Of a DNA stretch of 64,000 nt, positions 19,597 through 28,306 are shown in pieces; within the stretch, counting starts at the first letter, position 1, and every line of letters starts with the position of its first letter. Below the pieces are notes generated by a model that had not been told where the DNA came from, ran no database searches, and worked only from the letters and a program-made list of their open reading frames with translations. The stretch is from an uncultured Helicobacteraceae bacterium (lineage in GTDB: Bacteria; Campylobacterota; Campylobacteria; Campylobacterales; Helicobacteraceae), in NCBI GenBank assembly GCA_944323755.1, contig CALUTR010000002.1, positions 310,001 through 374,000 on the forward strand, written 5' to 3'. The position numbers and the translations under genes are program-made.

Positions 19597-19893
19597 TTAA
19601 ACCTGTGTTCTTAATATTTCTTTATAAGCATTAATCGCTTTATTTCTTACTTCAAGCATCACCTTCATACTTGTTTCTGCTTTACCTATAGCAATTGCAG
19701 CTTGATGAAGATCTTTTACTTGACCTGTCGCAACATCGCTTAATGCTTTTTCTGAAGTCTTTTGATGAGCATTTACCTCATCTACAACCTCTTTCATTGT
19801 ATCCATAAAATTTTTACTTGGTGTTTTTTTGGATACATTTGAATTTGATGAAATATTATTAATGCCTAAATTATCTAGTTTAATATCTGCCAA
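19597..19893 (-). CDS. fliE: Flagellar hook-basal body protein FliE
   Basis: FliE links the MS ring to the rod and is needed for the flagellar export gate. The C-terminal half carries the family core, QVKDLHQAAIAIGKAETSMK and VRNKAINAYKEILRTQV. I place the start at the TTG at 19891-19893 (MADIKLDNLGINN), because the sequence AAGGAG ends a few bases upstream and overlaps any earlier start; an upstream in-frame TTG at 19908 would give five extra residues and consume the ribosome site. Length is then 98 residues. It follows flgC by 15 bases in the flgB-flgC-fliE operon. Confidence 0.92.
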   Translation of the reverse strand: MADIKLDNLGINNISSNSNVSKKTPSKNFMDTMKEVVDEVNAHQKTSEKALSDVATGQVKDLHQAAIAIGKAETSMKVMLEVRNKAINAYKEILRTQV

Positions 19894-19908
19894 AATATAC
19901 TCCTTCAA

Positions 19909-20403
19909 TTAAGCCTGAAACATTATTATAGCATTATTTGCCATATTTTTTGCACTTTGAAATGCTGCTACATTTGCTTGATATGCTCTTGTTGCCTCTA
20001 TTAGATCAGCCATTTCTATTACAGGATTCACATTTGGAAAAGCTACATATCCATTTGAATCTGCATCTGGGTGGCTTGGATCATATTTCATAATTGGCGA
20101 CCTGTCATCTCTCACTATTTTATCCACATAAACACTCATTATATTTGGTTTTGGCTCTTTGCCATAGACACCTTCATTTAGAGGATCTTCGTATTCTAAA
20201 AGATTATTATTTTCACCTAATTTTTTGTTTAATTCCTTATTAAAATCAAATGCTTTAAAGATCACTTCTCTTCTTCTATATGGACCACCTTCATCTGTCC
20301 TTGTTGTATTTGCATTTGCTATATTTGATGAGATCACATTTATTCTAAATCTTTGTGCAGATAATCCATATCCACTTATATCAAAACTACTTAAAAATGC
20401 CAT
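19909..20403 (-). CDS. flgC: Flagellar basal-body rod protein FlgC
   Basis: Proximal rod protein of 164 residues. The N-terminal rod signature FDISGYGLSAQRFRINVISS with SNIANANTTRT and the C-terminal EMADLIEATRAYQANVAAFQ are the coiled-coil ends that pack in axial flagellar proteins. It lies 9 bases after flgB on the minus strand and before fliE. Assembly is in the periplasm after export by the flagellar type III apparatus. Confidence 0.96.
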   Translation of the reverse strand: MAFLSSFDISGYGLSAQRFRINVISSNIANANTTRTDEGGPYRRREVIFKAFDFNKELNKKLGENNNLLEYEDPLNEGVYGKEPKPNIMSVYVDKIVRDDRSPIMKYDPSHPDADSNGYVAFPNVNPVIEMADLIEATRAYQANVAAFQSAKNMANNAIIMFQA

Positions 20404-20412
20404 TTTAAACCC

Positions 20413-20844
20413 TTAAATATTTTTTGAAGATTCTAAAGCATATGAGAAAATACCTTTATGCTTTTTATTTGCATTAATTATTGCATTATACATAACAGAG
20501 TTTTTCCCAAGTTCACTTGTTTCAACATCTAAATCAACACTATTTCCATCATTCCTTGCTAAATGCCCATCTCTATAAAATATAGTCGCCCTATTATCAC
20601 TTAAATCAAATGGTGGCATATGTCCTTCATTTGTAATTGCCAATGGAAGCTTCTTTGAAGTCTCATTATTGAAAATTCTCGTTGCTTCTTTTGATAGATA
20701 TGATTCAAAATTTACATCTTGTGGCCTATAAAACGGAGTTGATATATTTGAGATATTGCTAGCTATCAAATCCTGTCTTAGCGACCTATAATCTAATGAT
20801 TTATTAACAATGTCATACACTTTGCTTATATCAAAGATTCCCAT
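20413..20844 (-). CDS. flgB: Flagellar basal-body rod protein FlgB
   Basis: Rod protein of 143 residues and the first gene of the flgB-flgC-fliE operon. The family N-terminus reads LDYRSLRQDLIASNISNIST, and the C-terminal NSVMYNAIINANKKHKGIFS matches the axial-protein end. A sigma-54-type promoter lies 45 bases upstream of its start codon. A purine-rich AAGGA sequence shortly upstream of the ATG serves as ribosome-binding site. Confidence 0.95.
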   Translation of the reverse strand: MGIFDISKVYDIVNKSLDYRSLRQDLIASNISNISTPFYRPQDVNFESYLSKEATRIFNNETSKKLPLAITNEGHMPPFDLSDNRATIFYRDGHLARNDGNSVDLDVETSELGKNSVMYNAIINANKKHKGIFSYALESSKNI

Positions 20845-20888
20845 AATTGTTTTTAATCCTTCATATAAAAATTAATGCAAATATACAA

Positions 20889-20903
20889 GCAATATATGTT
20901 CCA
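20889..20903 (-). promoter_or_regulatory. Sigma-54 (RpoN) promoter for flgB-flgC-fliE
   Basis: On the minus strand the sequence is TGGAACATATATTGC, which fits the RpoN -24/-12 pattern: GG, then ten bases, then GC. It is 45 bases upstream of the flgB start codon. In Helicobacter and Campylobacter the rod and hook genes are transcribed by RpoN with the FlgR/FlgS system, so the fit in sequence, spacing and context is good. Confidence 0.78.
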
Positions 20904-20989
20904 TATATTTTAAAAAATTATCAAAAATAATAATAAAACTTTAATTTACAATATAAGATAATATTCTAAATTATAGTTAGGGTATCAAA

Positions 20990-21322
20990 ATGACAGTATT
21001 TGAAAAAATAGTAAATGGTGAGTTGCCAGCAAATAAAGTTTTAGAAAATGACAAATTTCTTGCGTTTTATGATATTAGCCCAAAAGCACCTATTCACATA
21101 TTAGCAATTCCAAAAATATGCATTAAAGACTTTCATAGTGCAGATTTAGAGTTATTAAAAGGTTTAAATGAATTCATAAAAGAAGTAGCCATTAAAGTTG
21201 GTTTAGACAAAACAGGTTATAGAATCATCTCTAACATAGGTGCTGATAGTGGACAAGAAGTCCCTCATTTACATTTTCATATACTTGGAGGGGCAAAACT
21301 AAAATGGGAAAAATTAGGATAA
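20990..21322 (+). CDS. HIT family purine-nucleotide hydrolase (HinT-like)
   Basis: A 110-residue histidine-triad protein. The active-site motif is VPHLHFHILGG near the C-terminus (His-x-His-x-His), and the N-terminal FEKIVNGELPANKVLENDKF is typical of HinT-type AMP-lysine/phosphoramidate hydrolases. The start ATG at 20990 lies within an AT-rich divergent region shared with flgB. It is followed after 3 bases by the UPF0323 lipoprotein gene. The physiological substrate is not established. Confidence 0.92.
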   Translation: MTVFEKIVNGELPANKVLENDKFLAFYDISPKAPIHILAIPKICIKDFHSADLELLKGLNEFIKEVAIKVGLDKTGYRIISNIGADSGQEVPHLHFHILGGAKLKWEKLG

Positions 21323-21325
21323 AAA

Positions 21326-21916
21326 ATGAAACATATTAGAAAAATAGGCGAATACGGCATAGTAGGAAGTATCGGTATAGCTGCATTACTTGTTTTATCA
21401 GGTTGTAGCTCACAAGAAAACAAAGAACAACTAGCTTCAAATAGTATAAAAAAAGGTGCTTTTGTAATCATTGAAGAGCAAGCAGATGGTAGCTATAAGA
21501 TTTTAGAAGAACACCCAAGTGATACAACTAGAGTTCTTTTAAAATCAAAAGATGGCACCGAAAGAATGCTTAGTGAAGAAGAAATACAAGCGATGTTAAA
21601 AGAAGAGGAAAAAAAGATAGATAATGGAACATCGCAGCTAACAAACCCAACAGGCACAGGATTATCAATAGGAGAAGCAATACTTGCATCGGCAGCTGGT
21701 GCGATCATAGGTAGCTGGATAGGCAGTAAATTATTCAATAATCAAAATTTTCAAGCACAACAACGAACAACATACAAAACACCTCAAGCATATGAAAGAA
21801 GTAGAAGCTCATTTAATCAAACTTCAACAACTACAAATAGAGCCACAACAAATAGCGGAAGAAGTGGGTTTTTTGGTGGAGGAAATGATAGAAATCAAGG
21901 TGCAGTTGGCGGATAA
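21326..21916 (+). CDS. UPF0323 family lipoprotein
   Basis: A 196-residue lipoprotein of the UPF0323 family known from Campylobacter and Helicobacter. The signal peptide ends in a lipobox LVLSGC with the lipidated Cys near residue 27. The middle has the glycine-rich membrane-like stretch [20 protein letters not shown] (about 113-132), and the tail is rich in Ser, Thr, Asn, Arg and Gly ([20 protein letters not shown]), probably unstructured. The function is not known. It is the last ordinary gene before the phase-variable glycan locus, separated by 5 bases from the first sugar-modifying SDR. Confidence 0.88.
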   Translation: MKHIRKIGEYGIVGSIGIAALLVLSGCSSQENKEQLASNSIKKGAFVIIEEQADGSYKILEEHPSDTTRVLLKSKDGTERMLSEEEIQAMLKEEEKKIDNGTSQLTNPTGTGLSIGEAILASAAGAIIGSWIGSKLFNNQNFQAQQRTTYKTPQAYERSRSSFNQTSTTTNRATTNSGRSGFFGGGNDRNQGAVGG

Positions 21917-21921
21917 ATTCA

Positions 21922-22854
21922 ATGAAGAGAATCTTAATAACAGGCATAAGCGGCTTTCTTGGTAGTCATCTAGCAAAAAAACTAAAAGATTCTTATAAGA
22001 TTATTGGAGTAAAAAGAAAAAACTCGAATCTATGGAGGATTAATCAATGCAGTAATATCAATATCATCGATATTGATGATATTAAATATATCAATGATGA
22101 TATTGATTTTATTATTCATACTGCTACAAATTATGGCAGAAATGACAATTTAATAAGCGAAGTGATAGATTCTAATTTAATGCTTGGTATTAAGATATTA
22201 GAATTCGCTGCAAAAAATAAAATAAAAGCATTTATCAATACAAATACTCTACAAAATCCACTCTCAAGCCCTTATTGTTTGAGTAAAAATCAATTTCAAA
22301 GCTATTTTAAATATTTTAAGAATATAAAAATCATAGATGTATACATAGAACATATGTATGGGCCTTTTGATGATAAAAATAAATTTATATATTATTTAAT
22401 AGAACAAATGATACTAAACAAGGATATAGAGCTTAGTAAAGGCGAACAATTAAGGGATTTTATATATATCGATGATGTAGTTAGCGCATTTGAAGTAATT
22501 CTTAATAATATAAACTCATTTGATACATATACACATTGTGAATTAGGTAGTGGGAAACAAACATCACTAAAAGATTTTATACAACTTACATTATCAATTT
22601 TTAACCAACAATCACATACAAAATCTAAATTACTATTTGGGAAAAGAAAATATAATGATTTTGAAAATATGAATATAAAAGCAGATATTTCAATATTACA
22701 AAAATTAGGTTTTACGCCTAAAATAGATCATTTTACAGGTATCACAAAGACTATTTCATACCAACTAAATAGGGGGGGGGTAAAATCTTATTATAACTCC
22801 TCTAACGCATTACATTTAATACACCACAAGTATCTCAATTTATTGGCTGCATAA
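21922..22854 (+). CDS. NAD-dependent epimerase/dehydratase (SDR), nucleotide-sugar modifying, with 3' G9 tract (ON)
   Basis: A 310-residue extended short-chain dehydrogenase/reductase. The dinucleotide loop ITGISGFLGSHLAKKL is at residues 5-20 and the catalytic Tyr/Lys pair in SPYCLSKNQF near 116. The stretch LSKGEQLRDFIYIDDVVSAF closely matches two other SDRs in the window and resembles CDP-abequose/CDP-paratose synthases (RfbJ/RfbS), so it may form the final 4-ketoreduction step. Nine Gs near the natural end give a 25-residue tail; eight Gs give a stop at once and ten Gs a short KILL tail. In the present length the stop TAA directly abuts the ATG of the next gene. Confidence 0.8.
   Translation: MKRILITGISGFLGSHLAKKLKDSYKIIGVKRKNSNLWRINQCSNINIIDIDDIKYINDDIDFIIHTATNYGRNDNLISEVIDSNLMLGIKILEFAAKNKIKAFINTNTLQNPLSSPYCLSKNQFQSYFKYFKNIKIIDVYIEHMYGPFDDKNKFIYYLIEQMILNKDIELSKGEQLRDFIYIDDVVSAFEVILNNINSFDTYTHCELGSGKQTSLKDFIQLTLSIFNQQSHTKSKLLFGKRKYNDFENMNIKADISILQKLGFTPKIDHFTGITKTISYQLNRGGVKSYYNSSNALHLIHHKYLNLLAA
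22772..22780 (+). repeat. Phase-variable poly-G tract (G9) at the 3' end of SDR 21922-22854
   Basis: Nine Gs on the coding strand, read as R-G-G-V. Only the tail changes with length: G8 ends after Arg-Gly-Gly, G9 adds about 25 residues and runs to the next gene, G10 adds Gly-Lys-Ile-Leu-Leu. Confidence 0.9.
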
Positions 22855-23406
22855 ATGGAGATATTAAATACACAATTCAAAGATTTATTTATCATTAATA
22901 TAACACCATTTGAAGATTCTAGAGGACAGTTTATAAAGCAATTCAGCAAAGAGATATTTCAATTACAAGGATTGAAAAGCGATTTTGTTGAATCTTTTTA
23001 TTCCATATCAAAGAGAGGTGTAATCCGTGGTATGCATTTTCAAATACCACCAAAAGAACATACAAAATTAGTCTATGTATCAAGTGGTAAAATAATCGAT
23101 GTGGTCATAGATCTAAGACAGCAATCCAAAACATACAAGCAGTTTTTCTATATAAAATTAGATTCCACAAATAATCGATGTCTATACATTCCAGATGGAT
23201 TTGCACACGGCTTTTTAAGCTTAGAGGATAATACAAAAGTTCATTATATGCAAACAAGTCAATATGACAAACGATACGATTGCGGCGTACTATACAATAG
23301 CTTTGGATTCCCTTGGGAGAGCATAGCAAAAGAATACAACATCGATAAATTCATCATTTCAGAGCGTGATTTATCATTTAGTGATACATTGGAGGGCTAC
23401 TTTTGA
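22855..23406 (+). CDS. dTDP-4-dehydrorhamnose 3,5-epimerase-like protein (RmlC family)
   Basis: A 183-residue cupin epimerase of the RmlC group. The conserved catalytic His appears in RGVIRGMHFQIPPKEHTKLV (about residues 56-75), and the second block YIPDGFAHGFLSLEDNTKVH (about 108-127) is the metal-free cupin core. These enzymes epimerise C3/C5 of 4-keto-6-deoxy sugars; in this context the substrate is probably a CDP- or dTDP-4-keto sugar, which cannot be decided. It starts directly after the TAA of the upstream SDR and overlaps the next SDR by 4 bases. It contains no G tract. Confidence 0.86.
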   Translation: MEILNTQFKDLFIINITPFEDSRGQFIKQFSKEIFQLQGLKSDFVESFYSISKRGVIRGMHFQIPPKEHTKLVYVSSGKIIDVVIDLRQQSKTYKQFFYIKLDSTNNRCLYIPDGFAHGFLSLEDNTKVHYMQTSQYDKRYDCGVLYNSFGFPWESIAKEYNIDKFIISERDLSFSDTLEGYF

Positions 23407-24293
23407 AAACTATCATAATCACAGGCGCAAGTGGATTCATTGGTTCAAATCTCATCAAAACACTATATCAATCATATCACATCATCGCAATTACAAGAGA
23501 AACTTCAGATTCTACAAAGATAGAATCATTTTGTGAAATCTATCATTACAAAGGCATATCTTCATTACTTAAATATTTAGATAATAGAGATATTATTGGC
23601 GTTATACACCTTGCTACGCTGTATATTAAAAATCACAATATAGAAGATATTAAAAGTATTATAGATTCAAATATCACATTTGGAAGTGAAATTTGTGAAA
23701 CTTTATCTTTGCTTAATTTTGATGGCTGGTTTATTAATGTAGGCACATTTTGGCAATTTTATAAAAATATGCAAGATAATCCGCTAAATCTATATGCAGC
23801 CTCAAAAAGCGCATTTAATAGTATTATTAATTTTTATGCAAACACAACAAGTATCACTTTTAGCACAATTTACTTAAATGACACATATGGACCAAATGAT
23901 ACTAGAGAAAAAATTTTTAATCTATGGTTAAAAGTGGCAAAAAATGGCGAGAATCTACAAATGAGCAAAGGTGAACAAATGATAGATTTAATCTATATCG
24001 ATGATGTGATTGATGCATTTTTAAAACTCATTGAGCTATTAAATTCTCCATATAAAATGCTTGCAAAAAACAAAATCTTTGCACTGCACACAAAAGAAAG
24101 AAAGACTTTGCGTGAATTATCAGAAATATTTGAACAAGTAATTGGCAAAAAATTAAATATATCTTGGGGTGCAAAACCATATATGAAAAGAGAGAATTTC
24201 ATACCATTTGAAGGTGGCGATGTGCTACCAAATTGGAGTGAAAAATTCACATTTCAAAAAGGCATAAGAGAAATCATAAATAATAGTTATTAA
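23403..24293 (+). CDS. NAD-dependent epimerase/dehydratase (SDR), RfbJ/RfbS-like
   Basis: A 296-residue extended SDR. The nucleotide loop ITGASGFIGSNLIKTL is at residues 5-20 and YAASKSAF at about 132 gives the catalytic Tyr-x3-Lys. It shares HLATLYIKNHNI, SNITFGSE and MSKGEQMIDLIYIDDV with the phase-OFF SDR at 31659-32557, so these are paralogues. The late motif resembles CDP-abequose and CDP-paratose synthases, fitting the CDP-dideoxyhexose genes in the locus. No poly-G tract is present, so this copy should be constitutive. It ends 11 bases before the convergent GT61 gene. Confidence 0.8.
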   Translation: MKTIIITGASGFIGSNLIKTLYQSYHIIAITRETSDSTKIESFCEIYHYKGISSLLKYLDNRDIIGVIHLATLYIKNHNIEDIKSIIDSNITFGSEICETLSLLNFDGWFINVGTFWQFYKNMQDNPLNLYAASKSAFNSIINFYANTTSITFSTIYLNDTYGPNDTREKIFNLWLKVAKNGENLQMSKGEQMIDLIYIDDVIDAFLKLIELLNSPYKMLAKNKIFALHTKERKTLRELSEIFEQVIGKKLNISWGAKPYMKRENFIPFEGGDVLPNWSEKFTFQKGIREIINNSY

Positions 24294-24304
24294 GCTAATG
24301 ATCT

Positions 24305-25618
24305 CTAGATTCTCTCTATGCCATATGCTTTAAGTTTCTCTTCTACATATTCAATATCTGCATATAGATTTGATGCCCACCAAGTGCCAATATCACCATC
24401 CATATGATCTGTATTTTTTACATCTCTAATTTGACAAATAATTGGTAGAAATTCTATCCCAAATAGATAATCAATAGGATATTCAGCCATATTTGCGGGG
24501 CGTAAAGATATAGCCTTTCCACCACTTTTCATATATCCATAATTCATAATTGAAGTTCCATCAATGCTTAATATAACTTTTGCGCGACTTAAATAATTAA
24601 TCTTATCTTTAAAGCTCACATCTTCCATATATAGTGTCTTAAAACCATATTTAGATTCCAAAAAGTCTCTAAATTCATCTTCATTTACTAAGAATCTTTT
24701 TGCACTTTTTGCTCGTGATATATATATCCTTTCACAACCATCGCTAAAATTATCATCATAATAAAAAGATCGCAAATGCTCCATTGCATCAACTAAATAT
24801 TTTTTATTGCATTTTACTTGTGTTGGGATAAAGACATTATTTACATCAACTACCATTTTTTGCGGCATTCTAGCATTATTGACACATATAATATTTTCTT
24901 TTTTTATTGCAAATGGACAATTTTTATTGTGTTCTTGTGTAAGACTTAGTAGTGCTGGATAGATATATTGTTCAAACTGCCAAGAATTTCTAATAGCTGC
25001 AATAATTACTAATTTATCAAAATCAATATCATATGTTATTAGTTCTTGATTCCCCCCCCCCATAGCTATAACTTGTTTTTTATTATACAAAGCTTTTAGA
25101 GTTGCAACTAATCGTGGGAATTCCTCAAAACTAAAATGCGAAAAACAATCCCAATTTGGTGAATGCCATAATATTTTTGCCTCATTTGATTTCAATCGTT
25201 TTTGCTCTTTCCCAGTAAAAATACTTATTAAAATTTTAATGACTTGCTTAAATTCAGCTTTATTTGCGGGTATAAAAAATCTCTTTTGCAATGCTTTATA
25301 AAAACTAAAATTATTTCTTACAAAGCCGTGATTCCCAAATCCACCAGCATTTTCTTGTATGATATTACCATTATAAAATGCACCTCCACTTGTAGTTACA
25401 AGCTCTATGTGATCAAAATGCAATATATCAAATGGAGATAATTTAAATTTCATATATCTACCAATTTTTTCTTCCTTATTTGGAGTGCCTCTAGTGTTTA
25501 ACAACCTCATATTCACATCTTGCATATTCATTCTCTTATTTACATCTAGCAAACTCTTGTATTCTGCTGAATTTTCATCAATTAGATCTGAAATCTTTAC
25601 TTCCAAATAATCTTGCAT
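24305..25618 (-). CDS. Glycosyltransferase family 61 protein (DUF563), G10 tract (ON)
   Basis: A 437-residue protein with the GT61/DUF563 C-terminal signature: ISRAKSAKRFLVNEDEF (about 314-330), then GFKTLYMEDVSFKDKI and a Gly-Thr pocket LSIDGTSIMNYGYM. Related GT61 enzymes transfer pentoses or hexoses onto polysaccharides. Two further copies (51285-52533 and 56422-57633) share the same N-terminal and C-terminal blocks. A run of ten Gs is in frame and codes for Gly-Gly-Gly near residue 190 (AMGGGNQE), so the gene is ON. It is the last gene of the minus-strand block and ends near the convergent SDR. Confidence 0.85.
   Translation of the reverse strand: MQDYLEVKISDLIDENSAEYKSLLDVNKRMNMQDVNMRLLNTRGTPNKEEKIGRYMKFKLSPFDILHFDHIELVTTSGGAFYNGNIIQENAGGFGNHGFVRNNFSFYKALQKRFFIPANKAEFKQVIKILISIFTGKEQKRLKSNEAKILWHSPNWDCFSHFSFEEFPRLVATLKALYNKKQVIAMGGGNQELITYDIDFDKLVIIAAIRNSWQFEQYIYPALLSLTQEHNKNCPFAIKKENIICVNNARMPQKMVVDVNNVFIPTQVKCNKKYLVDAMEHLRSFYYDDNFSDGCERIYISRAKSAKRFLVNEDEFRDFLESKYGFKTLYMEDVSFKDKINYLSRAKVILSIDGTSIMNYGYMKSGGKAISLRPANMAEYPIDYLFGIEFLPIICQIRDVKNTDHMDGDIGTWWASNLYADIEYVEEKLKAYGIERI
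25052..25061 (-). repeat. Phase-variable poly-G tract (C10 on plus) in GT61 24305-25618
   Basis: Ten Gs on the coding strand, in frame as A-M-G-G-G-N. A one-base change would cut the protein before its donor-site half. Confidence 0.92.
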
Positions 25619-25646
25619 TTTCTTCCTTTTAATTAAAATTGAAGCA

Positions 25647-26480
25647 TTATATCCAATCTAGCAATATATTTTTGATCCCATTATCATTTATTATTTTTTT
25701 TAAATTTTTTATTTTAGCAGCACCATCAATAAAATACCTTTCGTGCGTCTCACAAGCAATGTAATCAATCTTGGTATATAATTTAGTTTCTATTATTTTA
25801 TCAATAATATCAAACTCTACACCCTCTATATCAAGCTTTAAAAAGTAGATTCTAGGGTGTGATTTTAAAATAACATCATTAATATATCTAACCAAATCAA
25901 CCATCTCAACTTCATAAAATTCATTATAGCAGTCATTATAATCACCACCAGAATCTATTCTATTGCCCTGTGAGACACTATCATTTAATAAAAATTTTGT
26001 CCTACCATCACTTATAGATAGTGCAGCTTGATTTAAGATGATGTTTTTATTGTTTTTATATTTATTTTGCAAAATTGGAAACAAAATATCATTTGGCTCA
26101 AAAAGATAAACAAATGCACCACAATCTAATAGTAAATCACTTACCAAACCAGCGTGTGCGCCACAATCTATACAAACTCTAGATCCCCCCCCCCTTTTTT
26201 TTTCTCTAAAGAGATTATAAAAAATATCATAATACTGCTTTGGTATATGAGCATTATAGAGTTTTAGATTAATGCCACCAAACCCATTTGGATCGACAAT
26301 AGCATTTTGTATCAAGTCAAGCTGTTTTTGATATGGACTTTTATAATCCTTGCTAAACCTATATGAAAGCTTCTGGTATGGAGATAAGATTCGTTGAGAA
26401 AATAAAATTTTATTTTTATAATCACCTTTTTGTTTTTTGATTTTTCTTTGTATGTATTCAAATAATGTTTCTTTCTGCAT
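25647..26480 (-). CDS. FkbM family methyltransferase, A9-G10 compound tract (ON)
   Basis: A 277-residue SAM-dependent methyltransferase of the FkbM type. The SAM-binding region is CIDCGAHAGLVSDLLLDCGA (about residues 101-120), with VYLFEPND following, and the later FLKLDIEGVEFDIIDKII is the family's second diagnostic strand. FkbM-type enzymes methylate hydroxyls of sugars in many surface glycans. The coding sequence runs A9 directly into G10, giving Glu-Lys-Lys-Arg-Gly-Gly-Gly-Ser, so the gene is in frame. It sits between the GT61 gene and an RmlC-like gene on the minus strand. Confidence 0.88.
   Translation of the reverse strand: MQKETLFEYIQRKIKKQKGDYKNKILFSQRILSPYQKLSYRFSKDYKSPYQKQLDLIQNAIVDPNGFGGINLKLYNAHIPKQYYDIFYNLFREKKRGGGSRVCIDCGAHAGLVSDLLLDCGAFVYLFEPNDILFPILQNKYKNNKNIILNQAALSISDGRTKFLLNDSVSQGNRIDSGGDYNDCYNEFYEVEMVDLVRYINDVILKSHPRIYFLKLDIEGVEFDIIDKIIETKLYTKIDYIACETHERYFIDGAAKIKNLKKIINDNGIKNILLDWI
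26185..26203 (-). repeat. Compound homopolymer: C10 followed by T9 on plus (A9-G10 in coding sense)
   Basis: Two homopolymers lie directly side by side: ten Cs at 26185-26194 and nine Ts at 26195-26203 on the plus strand. Either can slip, and slips of opposite sign would cancel, so the FkbM gene has two neighbouring sources of frame change. Confidence 0.9.
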
Positions 26481-26491
26481 TGTTTCTCCTT

Positions 26492-27046
26492 TTAGATTCC
26501 AATAAAATCATCATCAATAAATGGCGCATTTTTATCCTTTGGCGATATATTTGTAATATCAAGATTCCATTTAATGTTTAATGTGATATCAAGTGGATTA
26601 ATAGACATATCTGCACTACTTTCAAATGGAGCTGTGGTTAGATATAACACCTCTGCATTATCACTTAATGTTTGAAACCCGTGTGCAAAACCCTCTGGAA
26701 TGTATAAATATTTGCTATTTGCCTTGCTAAGTGTGATAGAAAAATACTTTAAAAATGTAGGAGAATCTTTTCTTATATCAACAGCTACATCTTGAATACT
26801 TCCTTTGATGCATCTAATGATTTTTACCTCACTAAATGGTCGAAGCTGAAAATGCATACCACGAATAGAACCGCGAATTTTTGTCAAAGAATGATTAATT
26901 TGAACTATTTCTTTTCTTAATCCAATTTCTTTAAAATCATCTTTGCAAAAATATCGCTCAAAATACCCTCTATCGTCTCTTATCTTTTTTGGCTCTATAA
27001 TAAATAGATCTTTTATCCCTGTTTCTACAAAGGTGAAGCGACTCAT
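26492..27046 (-). CDS. dTDP-4-dehydrorhamnose 3,5-epimerase-like protein (RmlC family)
   Basis: A 184-residue cupin epimerase. It shows RGYFERYFCKDDFKEIG near residue 25, RGSIRGMHFQLRP with the catalytic His near 58-70, and YIPEGFAHGFQTLSDNAEVL at about 112-131. It resembles the protein at 22855-23406 and is probably a second epimerase acting on a different 4-keto sugar in the same locus. The upstream methyltransferase, 27095-28306, would overlap its ATG by ATGA if its tract lost one G. It carries no tract itself. Confidence 0.87.
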   Translation of the reverse strand: MSRFTFVETGIKDLFIIEPKKIRDDRGYFERYFCKDDFKEIGLRKEIVQINHSLTKIRGSIRGMHFQLRPFSEVKIIRCIKGSIQDVAVDIRKDSPTFLKYFSITLSKANSKYLYIPEGFAHGFQTLSDNAEVLYLTTAPFESSADMSINPLDITLNIKWNLDITNISPKDKNAPFIDDDFIGI

Positions 27047-27094
27047 CGTCCTCTCCTTTGATATATCTGCTTATGATTTTCAATCTTGGAGTTG

Positions 27095-28306
27095 TTAATA
27101 CAAATTTGCATAGCAACCCCCCCCCATAGCAGATACTACTGGTTTTAGAGTAGATTCTACTTCTTTAATAATTTCATCTTTGATATTCCACGCTGGAATC
27201 CAAATATAATCAGGTATATGATCTTTTAAAAATTCCTTATCTTTTACCTCTATATGGCTACCTGGTAAAAATAGATTCTGTTTATAAGGTGAGCTATCTA
27301 TCGCATAAGAGATTAAATCATTTTTTACACCACAATAATTAAGCAGCGTATTACCCTTTGCAGCAACTCCATATGCAATTATTTTTTTATTATTCTTTTT
27401 TAATCTAAGTAGTAACATTAAAAAATCATTTTTAATGTTTTGCATATTTTGTTCTAGTTGCATATAGCCAACTTCATTATGGAGATTGTATTTTTTCTCT
27501 AATTCTAAAACCTTAGCAATCTTTTTACTTTGCTTTATATTATTTTTACTAGCATAGATTCTCAAACTTCCGCCGTGAGTATCCAAAATATCAACATCAT
27601 AAATATAAAGATTCTCTCTTTTAAATAGATCCATCACAGAATGCAAACTATAATAATAAAAATGCTCGTGATATATAGTGTCAAATTGATTACGCCTAAT
27701 CAAATTTAAAATATGAGGAAATTCAAAATTTGCAATCCCATTATCTTTTAGCACTAGATTCACACCACAAACAAAATCCCTAATTTCTGGAACATGTGCT
27801 AATACATTATTTCCGATCACTAAATCAGCTTTCGGTAAAGTGGAGGCTAAATTCTTATCAAAAAATTTCTCTATGATATTTATACCACGCGACTTTGCGA
27901 CTTTTGCCGTGCTAGATGTAGGTTCAATGCCTATACTTGGAATGCCTTTGAAAAACTGTAGCAAATATCCATCATTTGCGGCAATTTCTATCACTTGAGA
28001 TTGATGATTTAATTTTAATTTTTTTATTATCATATCTGCATATTTTTTTGCATGCGATACCCAAGTACTAGAATATGAACTAAAATAAACATAATTTTTT
28101 GAGAAAATCTCTTTTGCATTTTTATATTCATTAACTTGTGCCAATAAGCAGTGTTTGCATAAATATACCTTTAATGGATAATAAGATTCTTGATTTTCTA
28201 AATCATCTCTACAAAGAAATGAATTTGAAGGCGGTGCATATCCTAAATCAGCAATTTTAAGCATCAAATCATTATTGCAATTTTTGCATTTATATAATGT
28301 ATTCAT
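27095..28306 (-). CDS. Sugar C-methyltransferase with N-terminal zinc site (NovU/TylCIII type), 3' G9 tract (ON)
   Basis: A 403-residue class I methyltransferase with the architecture of sugar C-3 methyltransferases. The N-terminal zinc site has CKNCNN and CKHCLLAQ, followed by the SAM region VIEIAANDGYLLQFFKGI, the catalytic HEHFYYYSLHSV, and a C-terminal Rossmann-like domain (IAYGVAAKGNTLLNYCG). The last residues are from a nine-G tract, ending AMGGGCYANLY. With eight Gs the frame would continue for about 23 more residues and end in a TGA overlapping the ATG of the next gene. The tract lies beyond the catalytic core, so all lengths may give active enzyme. Confidence 0.87.
   Translation of the reverse strand: MNTLYKCKNCNNDLMLKIADLGYAPPSNSFLCRDDLENQESYYPLKVYLCKHCLLAQVNEYKNAKEIFSKNYVYFSSYSSTWVSHAKKYADMIIKKLKLNHQSQVIEIAANDGYLLQFFKGIPSIGIEPTSSTAKVAKSRGINIIEKFFDKNLASTLPKADLVIGNNVLAHVPEIRDFVCGVNLVLKDNGIANFEFPHILNLIRRNQFDTIYHEHFYYYSLHSVMDLFKRENLYIYDVDILDTHGGSLRIYASKNNIKQSKKIAKVLELEKKYNLHNEVGYMQLEQNMQNIKNDFLMLLLRLKKNNKKIIAYGVAAKGNTLLNYCGVKNDLISYAIDSSPYKQNLFLPGSHIEVKDKEFLKDHIPDYIWIPAWNIKDEIIKEVESTLKPVVSAMGGGCYANLY
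27117..27125 (-). repeat. Poly-G tract (C9 on plus) at the 3' end of the C-methyltransferase gene
   Basis: Nine Gs on the coding strand. G9 stops 11 codons after the Met before the tract; G8 reads on to a TGA at the start codon of 26492-27046; G10 runs through into that gene in another frame for about 75 bases. Confidence 0.9.
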
